A DNA stretch of 64,000 nt from Owenia fusiformis (lineage: Eukaryota > Annelida > Polychaeta > Sabellida > Oweniidae), in NCBI GenBank assembly GCA_903813345.2, contig CAIIXF020000005.1:40709394-40773393 (forward strand), in the 5' to 3' direction. The notes under the pieces are model-generated. The model made no database searches. It worked only from the letters and a program-made list of their open reading frames with translations, and was not told where the DNA came from. Shown here in pieces: positions 49,100 to 59,400 of this stretch. A program made the translations under genes and the position numbers. How positions within the stretch are numbered: the stretch's first letter is position 1; each line of letters starts with the position of its first letter.

Positions 49100-50090
49100 C
49101 TGTACAGATAGTCTACAGTAAAATTTAATATGTTTGGAAGTACTTTGAATTATAAAAAATAAGCAATCAAATGACTATATGATAATAAAAAAGAAACATA
49201 TGTAAAAGGCCTAACTTTTATATATTTCAGATAGTTATGTATAATATGCAGCAAAGCTGTGGCCTTTGGTAATTTAGGGAGTTTCAGCCATGTTAATTTT
49301 TTCGAAAATAACATGGCAGAGAAACATCAAAATATAAGAGGCCACACATATGATAGCTTACTCACTTCGAGAGCCATGTTAGATTTTGAAACTTATGGCT
49401 CTCAAACGGGGAAGTGAACAGCTGATTAATAGTGACCTTTGAAATCAAATTAAGTCGATCCGCGGCTTACTTTTGGTCTCTAACTGTGTCTTACATCAGT
49501 ATCATCAATCCGTGTAAGTATTGGAGCGCTGAAGTACTTCCTTTTCGATCAAGACTTGTAATTGTTAGTCGAGTGAATGTTTTCACTGCCAAATTCCAAT
49601 ATGGCGTTTTCTGCTCGGATATTTTCGTAAATCTCCGGAGGTTGTCCGAACCTAACTAATTCTCAAAATTCATTACATTCGTTGCATATCTCGCTCCTAG
49701 CAAACCGCCAAATTGGAAATAGGTCTAAAAAACATTCACTCGATGAACAATTTACAAGTCTTGATCGAAAAAGAAGTATTTTAGCCCTCTAATACTTACA
49801 CGGATTGATGATACTGATGAAAGACACAGTTAGAGACCAAAAGTAAGCTGCAGATTGACTTAATTCGATTTCAAAGGTCACAATCATTCAGCTGTCCAAA
49901 TGCTCCATGGGAAAGCTACATGTATTATATTAAAATCCAAATAGCTTTCGCAGGAAGTAAATGATAGCCATACTACAAAACAAACATATACAGAAGTTAG
50001 GCCATGTATATTGTTTCTATTTTTACATATACTGTTTCAATATGGCCCATTGATTCCTTCCAAACATTTAAAATTTTACTGTAATGTATG
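49100..50090. mobile_element. ~1-kb hairpin element between NSD and SMIM8
   Basis: Reverse-complement landmarks pair across a centre near 49600-49650. ACAGTAAAATTTAATATGTT (~49115) pairs with AACATTTAAAATTTTACTGT (~50062). GGCCTAAC pairs with GTTAGGCC. TTTCGATCAAGACTTGTAA pairs with TTACAAGTCTTGATCGAAA. CTCTAACTGTGTCTT pairs with AAGACACAGTTAGAG. Exact ends and target duplication are not resolved. No transposase is present. Confidence 0.8.
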
Positions 50091-50779
50091 GCCCCTTGAA
50101 ATGTAGATGTAGAAGAGTTTCAGTTTGAGTTCAAGAATGTATTGAGGTATGTTATTCCAGTGTACACGGCCCAAACTACCAAATTTGATTATACAGAAAA
50201 AAAGTATCCCTGATAGACTAGACTATATCCTATTTAGTCTGAATTATATTCAGACTATAAGGCACCTATGTTAAAGTTTGGTAATTCAAAATATTTGTTT
50301 ACATAGGAAGTGCTATTCAAAATGGCCGATTGGGTAAAATTAATTTGCACATTTTTACTTCAACTAGCTTTATTTCCACTTGGCAATATGCTGTGTTACT
50401 TTATATTGCATTTAATTGTACCTTACTATTTAATTGACATTTTGTAATGTTTATTTTTTTAAAGAAATGGTTCCTCTAATTGATAATTTTGTGCAAAAAA
50501 TTTCACTGCAATTTCCACAGGAAAGTAGTACATCATAACAGACTGACTTCTATTACTTCGGTCCAAAGCCTTCTCTATATTCCGGCTTTGAGGAGGAAGA
50601 TTGAGTTGCCTTAGTATTATAAATATTGTAAATCATTGTGTCACACGCACAGTAAATGTGGCATAATAATATGAAATATACCTTTATGTATAGATTTGAA
50701 GAACATCAGCTCACATCCCCGTCTGAATCTATTGTTATATTTGATTTCTTTAAGCGAGAATAATTTCAAATGTTATTCA

Positions 50780-50800
50780 CGTCCAGAACCGGAAGCCATT
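50780..50800 (-). promoter_or_regulatory. Possible ETS/YY1-type promoter motif
   Basis: Read on the minus strand the sequence is AAAATGGCTTCCGGTTCTGG, combining a YY1-like AAAATGGC with an ETS-like TTCCGG. Such pairs are common near animal housekeeping start sites. It could mark the NSD transcription start, about 2.1 kb upstream of the ATG. This is motif-only evidence. Confidence 0.25.
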
Positions 50801-51699
50801 TTTAGCTACAGCGAGAAAATTTCACCATGTGTCAAAACTCCGAAATGAAATTTTGAAATATCTAAATCCAGACAAGCAACGCTTCATCCTAAATATCATT
50901 AATATTCTTAAAAATATTTATAAAATTTATTAAAAATGAGTTCTAGGTGCGTGTAGGTGCGTGTAGCACAGTACATACGAAATCAATGAAGTTTCGTCTA
51001 GCTGTAAGCTAGAGACTCGAGTAAGACTTCTAGTCAGTCTGTTGGATACATACTACCTGATAGACACAGACTATAAATCCTGGTACTGGATAGCATTTGT
51101 ACACCAAAATACAAATCAATAACGATCTGCAGAAAAAGAGAGCATTTATGTTTAGAGACCAGGAAGTTTGAGCAAATTTGCCGTTTAACACTGACTTAAA
51201 GAAAACGACTTCTAGCACACTTCCATTTTTCTAGTAGTGTAAAAATTCAAAATGGAATTCAACTGTTGAATGGTGTGGCAGTGAGAATCTAGGCCAGGGA
51301 CTCAGTCTTTACGAAGATGCTGCAATGAAAGTGTAAAATTTAATTACTGAAATGCATAGCCTGGTTTACTCTTAATTCTATTGTACCAGACTATAATTAA
51401 CGTTCAAATATCAGTTTAATTTTTGATTTTCACAAGAATTCTTATTTTGAGGTCGATTGGTGAAAATCATAAGGAAGCCATTTTACAGATCAAAATTTTG
51501 CTTCACATTTTGAGCTTTTGCATAAAATCTACTCATAGGAATCAAATAACACTTATCACGATTTACGTGTCACATTCATATTTATAGTTTTTGATATGGA
51601 ACTCAGTCAAAAAATACGTTACCTCAGTAAACAGAGTGAGTTTACTGTACAAAAGTCTTGAAACATGGACCACCAATATGATCCGGAATCTCTCGGCTA

Positions 51700-51788
51700 A
51701 ATACGGCGGGAAAATTCTATGAATTCATTGGTCGGATTTGAATAGCGGAAATATCCGATGTAAAGGTTAACTTTCAAGGTCATCTGTG
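51700..51788 (+). other. Possible 5' UTR exon of SMIM8
   Basis: A GC-richer stretch ends at a good donor (CATCTGTG|GTGAGT, exon end 51788). SMIM8's first coding exon needs an upstream exon, because it starts at an acceptor 14 nt before its ATG. The left boundary is nominal. Confidence 0.3.
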
Positions 51789-52626
51789 GTGAGTTAGATT
51801 TTCATTTTTCATTCATGTTTTCCATGATAAGTTCATATTTAGATCACTTGACAATTACATTTGTCGAGCGGATAATCTATGAGAAACCATTCTGAATAAA
51901 GGTATAGGTGTTAATCTTCAAATTATTAATTGAAGCAGTCATCTTTTCATGTTTTGGTTTTCTAATTTTGAATTTTTTCATTCATCATGATCAGATCATC
52001 ATTCATTTTAGGTTCATTTTATTGAATTGACCTTTTGCGATCAGAATTCAGGAATTTTGTTTATGGATACTGTTGTCACGTTTTTCGTCTTATTGGTATG
52101 ACGTCATATAGAAATGATATTAGACATGATGGAATCACGAAATGGCGGACACGTGGCAGTTTTGAGCTAAAAATATTGTCGTTTCTTATATAAAAACCAT
52201 GGGTCGGATATTTACAAGGTATGCCGATTTGACTAGATCATGGGTATGTCTATATATATGCGAAGTTTGGGTGAAATTCATACTAAACATCGATGCCTAT
52301 AAGTGCCCCCCGTTTTTGTCAAAATCGGGGGGCGCTAAACCGCTATCTAAATCATGTCAGTAAGACCTTAGACTTGGTATGTGCTTAGCATGAATGTTGA
52401 TCTAGTCAAATAGAACGCTTTCGTGAAAAATAAATCAATAAAGCACGAAATATAGAAGATAATCTCTCAAAATCAAGCATCTAAAGCTGGGTGACCTAAT
52501 TGTGACGTCACTAAAAGACAGAATCCATTCGGTGATCGCAAATCATCAATTGATCAATGATTTCATGAATTTCCATTATCACAGTCCAAGGAACAAGCGT
52601 TCACACTCACTGTTTACCATTTTTAT

Positions 52627-53192
52627 GTGGTATACTTATCGCATCCTACGACCCCTTTAGATTGTGGTCGTACGCGCGAAATATTGGTCAGTCAATGTTT
52701 TTACCAATACTACGCATTGCAAACCTAAATGACCTACCTTGATACATTCCTTAGTATTTTAGAATTCTTTTTATGTTGTTAGATCGCCAATTGTATGGGT
52801 TTATAGGCAGAACGAAGATATTTTCGTTTTTGATAGCAATATTTGCGTGTAATATTTAACTTATTTCAACCGTCAAATTCCTCCATTCAGTTCCCGGCAT
52901 GCACCAGTCATAAGGGAAATACCTGGGGAATTCCCCTTCCGACATTTTGAAAATTGCTGAATATTTCCGATGTAAAAAACTAAAATCTCTTCGTTCTGCC
53001 GATAAACCCATACAATTGCCGATCTAACAACATAAAAAGAATTCTAAAATACTCTGGAATGTATCGAGGTAGGTCATTTAATAGTGCAATGCGTAGTTCA
53101 TTCTCCGACATTGTAGAATGACAGGCTTACTAATAATACGGGCGTACGACCACAATCTAAAGTGGTCGGTAGGATACGATAAGTGGTATACA
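52627..53192. mobile_element. ~570-bp hairpin element
   Basis: The left arm (TGGTATACTTATCGCATCCT, AGATTGTGGTCGTACG, TTAGAATTCTTTTTATGTTG) is mirrored by the right arm (CAACATAAAAAGAATTCTAA, CGTACGACCACAATCT, AGGATACGATAAGTGGTATA) around a centre near 52905. A third, direct copy of the inner left arm follows at 53306-53452. It is non-coding. Confidence 0.82.
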
Positions 53193-53305
53193 GTTTATCC
53201 CGTGCCAGGACTATAGTCCTGAGAAAGTCTCAATTTGCCTGAACGATTACAACATGGGAGAATTTTCTACGCTTCTTACACTTAAATACCTACTTCAATA
53301 CATGT

Positions 53306-53452
53306 AGATTCCTTGGTATTTTAGCATTCTTTTCGTGTAGTTTAATCCACAATTGTCTGGGTTTATCGGCAGAACGAAGAAATTTTCATTTTTGAACGCA
53401 ATATTTGCGTGTAATATTTAACTTATTTCAACCGTCAAATTCCTCCATTTAT
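53306..53452. repeat. Solo arm copy of the hairpin element, just upstream of SMIM8
   Basis: GGGTTTATCGGCAGAACGAA, GCAATATTTGCGTGTAATAT and CTTATTTCAACCGTCAAATT match the left arm at 52797-52890 in the same orientation. It ends about 150 bp before the SMIM8 coding exon. Confidence 0.8.
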
Positions 53453-53604
53453 TGGTACTTCCGGGCCAAATCCAACCGCCATCTTGAAAAGTGATGGCCC
53501 AAATGTACTCAAAAGTACCCCCCCTCTTTGGAAATCCTTTGACAGGTGTGCAGATGATTCAATTTGAACTTCAAATTTAATTGTTCAAATTGTTATGGTT
53601 TCAG

Positions 53605-55183
53605 GAACCCAAGGCAGGATGATATTTGGGAGGAAAACTAGAGATACTCAGAGAACAGCCTTTCCCAAAGCAACCAGTCAGCAAGATCCTCCCAAAGACA
53701 CGACAGCAGCTACTTCTAAGACTACAGACAAATCTAAACCATTATCAAGCAAAGGTGCTTCTGATGCTTACAAGAAAGCTGTTGAAGAGAGCTATACAAC
53801 TGGACTGAGAGACGTTAGAACCACCACTCTCTTTAGGGTTACCAACTTTGAACTTTTTGTAAAACCAGTAAGTATTGATTGCAAATATCCAAAGTAACCA
53901 GATTTCTATGGAACATAGTAATCCTATTTACACAAGACAAAGCATTCCTAGAAGTCTTCACGAGGTGCCCTTCCAAAAAATCAGTCAGGCTTACATCTTA
54001 CAATTGAAAATGTATCTGAGTTTACGCTTGTTTTTCAATACATCTGAGATCGACATATGATTCTATCTGTATAGGTATGGAGTTGCATATATAATCATAA
54101 GTCGGCAATGCCTGGGTGTAACTTTATATTACATGTGAGGCGAAAATAAATTAATATACATACATACATATAATTAAATAGCCTTGCCCAAGTCGGTATT
54201 TTTTACTTATCCTGATCTTGAATTATTACCGCCTTGTACAATCTAATGCATCATCGCTGATATTATGATAATTTATTCAGCGATTTCGAGATTTCCATAA
54301 TTCCCAAGCTGTCAGGGGTATTGCGAAACCTTATTGTTTGGCAAGATCGCGTGGACATGACGTGTGACTTCAGACTGATTGACCAATCAAAACATTTTCA
54401 GGTTTACCCGCATAATCAAAGTAAACTACCCGTCTACGACTTGAAATTCAATGATCTGATCGAGTATTTCTTCAGAGTTACAATATATTATGTACTTAAA
54501 TGTACATTGGCATGTAAGCAGTCATTAATATAAATTAAATCATGCGATCCAATGTTGATTTAAAACTGAATTCGCGATGAAAATGCACGAAGACCTAGTC
54601 CATGTAGTCGTCGATCTACTAATTCAGTGCACAGTGATTGATCTGAATCTCGGCCAAGATCGAGCTAATATGGTCGACGATTTCAGCGATCGTTTCAACG
54701 TTTCTTGTTGAAATCTTCTCACCTCTGGGTATCCGATGAGCTAATGCTGCTGGGCCGTCGTTGATTGGTCAAATTTACCGACATAAACATTGGGTTTGTT
54801 AAGCACGTGGCTTTCTCATTGGTACAAGCTGGTCATAATAGAAATCAAAATAAGTAAAAGAGACCGACTTGGGCAAGGCTAATAATTAAAGACGGAATTG
54901 AATTTCTGACTATGTATAAGTGAGTGGTGATCTTTGCCCTTAGTCAAAAGGAGATATAATGCGTATTAGTATATCTATAAATAGTAAACATGTGGTTCTA
55001 TGTATTAAATGTCACTGATAATGCTTGTAGAATGTGATTGTTATGGGCCTTGGTCTGGTGGCTATAACAGGCTGTGTGGCATTCTTGGCTTACATGAACG
55101 CAACTCAGGAGAACAAGCAGTATTACGCTGAGAATGAGGATGGCACTTCAACTCTTAGAAAGAAAACTTCACGTTGGGACTAA
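53605..55183 (+). CDS. SMIM8: SMIM8, small integral membrane protein 8 (two coding exons)
   Basis: Exon 53605-53867 has its ATG at 53619; an in-frame ATG at 53595 lies before the acceptor (TTTCAG) and would be intronic. Exon 55031-55183 ends with TAA. The product is ~133 aa; human SMIM8 is 97. The N-terminal ~65 residues are Lys/Ser/Thr-rich and not conserved. The diagnostic block GLRDVRTTTLFRVTNFELFV joins a single membrane segment (IVMGLGLVAITGCVAFLAYM), then NATQENKQYYAE and the C-terminal RKKTSRWD, all as in vertebrate SMIM8. Molecular function is unknown. The stop is followed after 5 nt by a donor-like GTAAAT. Confidence 0.93.
54179..54881. mobile_element. 703-bp non-autonomous DNA element in the SMIM8 intron
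   Basis: Inverted ends TAGCCTTGCCCAAGTCGGT...ACCGACTTGGGCAAGGCTA (19 bp, perfect). The flanking 9-bp ATAATTAAA is repeated exactly (54170-54178, 54882-54890). The class is Mutator-like if 9 bp, or hAT-like if one base matches by chance. No transposase is present. It is inserted in the plus-strand intron between SMIM8 coding exons. Confidence 0.9.
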
Positions 55184-55188
55184 ATTAG

Positions 55189-55340
55189 GTAAATACCAAA
55201 AGGGGAGATTTAGGGGTTTAGAGCAAACCCCTTTCAAAGTCATGCATTTTTTCACCATTCTGAACACTTTTAAGTGATTTTGACCATATTTCACTTGATG
55301 TAGTATTGTACTTACATTAAATTAAATTGTACATTTTCAG
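55189..55340 (+). other. 152-nt intron (or intercistronic trans-splice region) between SMIM8 and the aldo-keto reductase
   Basis: The donor GTAAAT lies five bases after the SMIM8 stop and the acceptor ACATTTTCAG|GCGCA five bases before the reductase ATG. Cis-splicing would leave both cistrons on one mRNA, 10 nt apart and out of frame with each other. Part of it (55201-55288) matches a dispersed repeat (CAAAGTCATGCATTTTTTCA). Confidence 0.6.
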
Positions 55341-56218
55341 GCGCAATGGGAGAACATATCACATTGAATACTGGTGCAAAGATGCCTTTAATAGGCCTTG
55401 GAACCTTCCAAACCAAAGGGGAAGATATCGTTCACAAGACTATTGAATCCATTTTGAAAAACGGCTACCGGTCAATTGACACAGCAGGTGGTTACAAAAA
55501 TGAGGCAGACATTGGAAACTCATTAAAAGAACTTCTGCCAAAATATGATTTAACAAGAAAAGATTTGTTTATTACAAGTAAACTTCCACCAAAAGATCAG
55601 GGATATGATAATTGTCGGACATCTTGTATGACATCACTTGAAAACCTTCAGATGGAATACCTGGACTTGTATCTAATTCACTGGCCTGGAACCCAAAAAA
55701 TGAAACATGACGATGTACGAAATGTTCAGAATCGTAAAGAAAGCTGGATGCAAATGGAAACTTTATTAAAAGAAGGTAAACTGAAATCAATTGGTGTGTC
55801 CAACTATACTCTGAACCACATGGAGGAACTACTTAGTTTTTGCACTATCAAACCGGCTGTTCTTCAGATTGAACACCACCCCCATTTAGTGCAAAAAGAA
55901 CTCGTTGAATTCTGTCGAGATAACGACATTCATTTCCAGGCATATTCATCCCTGGGCACAATGATGGAAGACAACAAACTATTAAATGACCCTCTTGTTG
56001 TTGAAATTGCCAACTGCTACACAAAAACTCCAGCTCAGATACTTTTGAAATGGGCTGTACAGCAGCATATAGGGGTCATCCCAAAGTCTACAAATCCTGT
56101 TCATATTGCTGCAAATATTGACATTTTTGATTTTGAGTTGAGCAGCTTGGACCTACAGAGATTAACTGAGTTGGACAAACAACATCATTATTGTTGGAAT
56201 CCAATTACTATTGTGTAA
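55341..56218 (+). CDS. Aldo-keto reductase, intronless
   Basis: 290 residues from ATG 55346 to TAA 56216-56218, in a single exon. A NADPH-dependent carbonyl reductase of the AKR (TIM-barrel) superfamily, cytosolic. Catalytic tetrad intact: Asp45 and Tyr50 (IDTAGGYKNE), Lys79 (FITSKLPP), His112 (LIHWPG). Also present are GLGTFQ near the N-terminus, SIGVSNY, QIEHHPHL and the cofactor-binding VIPKSTNP. It ends HHYCWNPITIV. It is shorter than the ~320-aa vertebrate AKR1 enzymes and resembles the YtbE/glyoxal-reductase-like group. The substrate cannot be inferred. Absence of introns contrasts with all other genes here and could reflect a retrocopy or loss. Confidence 0.95.
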
Positions 56219-56410
56219 ATTATGACTTGTATTGCAATATTCTCGAAATATAAATTTGGTGGCAGTGGGGACTACCAATGGTAATTTTGCTGTATTGGTC
56301 TACAGTTAAAGGGGATTGCACCCACTTGAGGAAAAATCCTTTGGAGAACCCTGACATGATATAATCTGATAATTGAAGACCCAACACAACTTAACACAAC
56401 TTAATTTAGA

Positions 56411-56416
56411 AATAAA
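56411..56416 (+). terminator. Candidate poly(A) signal of the reductase
   Basis: AATAAA lies about 190 nt after the reductase stop. It would also end a SMIM8-reductase bicistronic transcript. Hexamer evidence only. Confidence 0.35.
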
Positions 56417-59400
56417 AATCATTAGAACATTACTCACTCACTTGCTCAAATATGACACAAAGTTTGATTTGCTTTAATATTGAACCAAGAAAAAAATAAC
56501 GCACATAGAAAAAAGCATTTGAAGTTCAGAGATCATTAGACATGCATGCACATGTTAAACAAAGTGCATGTTTTAAATTACTATTGATTGAAAAGATGGC
56601 GACACTTACGTAAAAATGAATGTATCATGTAATACAAACAACTTTGCCATCTTTCAATGACATTGATAAAAATGTTTGACAGATCGAAAATATTTTTTGA
56701 TAATTTATTGTAAGCTTTGATGTTGTCCATTCGAGCTGTTGTTGGTGTCAAAAGAAAGGCAAGTTCCTTATCAATACATTGGATATACTATGAAATTTAA
56801 ACCTAAATCTTTTTTTGCCTAAAAATGTTGAAAATTCCCAAAGTGGGCCTTTAGTTTCTAAAATATGACAAATTCAAATGAAAGGAACAGAAGTAGTGCT
56901 GAACCGATAAAAAGATGGCAGCACAATCAATATAAAAATAACTAAGGAAATATAAAAACTGTAACATTATTAATATTGGGAAGATTTTTTTGATTCTAGG
57001 ACTGAGTTTATATTACATTTTCCATAAAACGTTGAGGTCGTGAAGATGTATTAACTAAGCTTATTGTACGCAAGTTGAACATTTATGATTTATGAGAACA
57101 TTTATTGAGAACTAATAAAAAATGTGTGTACTTGCCCTTTTATGATTTGGAACACGATCTCTTTTGCAGAGCGACTTTTATTGATCAACCTCTTGAGTTC
57201 AAATCATATATCCTACTTTACAATTGATTTTAATGGAAATAAACTTAAAAACAAACAGGGTTAAGTGACAGTCGTGTCATTATGAAAAGTATCTTATTTA
57301 GAATAACACACATCGAAGTTCTTTGTGTCCTGTTGAATATCTTAACAAAAGTAATCATTTATACTCCGCTTGCAAAGTCCTTATTTTAGAAATGTAAAAT
57401 AAACTTTACGACCTTCATTTCAAGAATAATTTACACTACTTGAGTTGTTAGTTATTTTATAACGCATGCAATCGCTACACGAGATGCCTTTTAAATTCAT
57501 TCTTTTCAATTAAACCAGTCTTATTTTATTTCAATAAAGTATAATTACAAGTTATTGCATACCGCCATATTGGGTGTTACACAGTAGTATACAATGTTTA
57601 TAATACAGTCATTAAAAAGGCGTAAAGCAGTTGATACATGAACATACAAATGGAATACTTAATATTAAACTTACTAAAAAAACATTAAAGCGAACGTATA
57701 ATTATGAGGTAAAAACGGTGGTAAAAACCGATATTTTAAAATGTTGCAATGCATGGTTTAAATTTTAACTTAAATTTCGAGAACTAAGGTACCACCCATG
57801 CATGTAGAGAACGATTCAGACCATGGGCTTTCAATAGACCCATGTTCACTCAAAACTATTCCCCAGCTTAGTGCTGCTTTGAAAATGACCGATGGAACTG
57901 AAATTAAAAGAACCTAACAAAAATAGTTACACGCGTGAGGGTCAGTATTTCGGGAAAATAAACTACGAGAGCAACGGGTTAGGTCCCAAAAATCAAATGA
58001 TCCGACCTTGAGACAATATTAGCGAACAAGAAAGTATTTTTTAGAAAACGACAAACTCAACTCTCAATAAGAATGTCCTTACCAGACTAACATTCTGAAG
58101 TTAAGCCTACATTGAAACAAACAATAAAGGCGAGAGGAGATGAGATTGAGGATTACTGTCAATGTTTGATCAGTGTATAGTAGCAGAGGATATTCAGATA
58201 TTGCAGTGAACCTAGGAGTTACCTGAAAATAACAATTGTTATTTGATCGGATATTTGATCTGGACAGAGAGCTGTTAATTGTCTTCGAACGTGACACAAG
58301 GTAGTAACGCGGAGGGTCACTTAAGAACAAAAGTCTTTCGAGAACACATATAATAAGCGCCTATTATATGCTCATTCTGATCCCCAGACCACCCTTGGCT
58401 TGCAAAGCTCGTTCTATTAGATAGCCACTCTTCACGATGATGCAAAGAGACAATAAGAGTGATGGTCAGAAATACTCACGCCAATAGTGAACATTTAACT
58501 CCCAGCAGTTATATAAGCGAGGCAGGGTTAGAGACTTACAACAGGTGAGGATTAATGTATTTATTTTTATATCTAATGCGATTATATAGGGTAACAAGGT
58601 AAAGGAAAATCATAGCAATAACAATCTACACGATGAATCTAAGGACGAAGCTAGGATAAAAATTTGGCGAGGCTTTAAGGTAAATCACATGAGGTAGAGA
58701 TTCATCCACTTGAACTTCATTTGCAGTTTTAGTTTATAAAACGTCTTAATAAATAAATATGTTTCTGTAAAATTCTGGTGAGACAGTTGCCTTATGCTTG
58801 CCTCCTAGTTGCCTCGCTTGCCTCATGTCACATTCAAAGAGTGGTTAGTTCATTGATTCCAAATGAGTAGTAAGTGGGTTAGTGAGGTTAGCATAGTGCC
58901 TAAAATGATTTAATTTATTGCTTGGCACTAGCAATTTGAGATGCTTTTTGGTCAAGTTCAGCGCTAGTATGATGTCAGATTGCAGACGGAGATGCGTAGT
59001 AACAACATCAAGCCGCTTTGAATCCTAAAGGAAATCGATCTTCCTTTAGTTTCGCTACAGTAAACATAGTAAATGCCATTTATAAATGCCAATGGTACCA
59101 AAAATAAATGAGAAAACAATATTTCGTCATTAATTGTCATTTTATGGTCTGGTAAAACTAGCATTCGTTATTTCTAAATGCCAAAGAGAAGTTTCATCCG
59201 CTCGATGGCTCTCGTTTGTCAAATGGCTCAAATGGGTTTAATATCTTTGTTCAGCAATAACCTCATCAGCAGTCCAGTCCTTTGGTGCAGAGTGGTGGCC
59301 CAGTGGTATTAACACGATTAGTGAGTGTGCAGATGTATCATTGTCATCAATCAGTGTCTTTCCGTAACTCTATCGTACGTAAATAACGACGAGCAAACTC

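Noticed and set aside
53595-53618. Alternative SMIM8 start at 53595
   Set aside because: It lies upstream of the TTTCAG acceptor at 53604 and would be intronic; the ATG at 53619 follows the splice junction.
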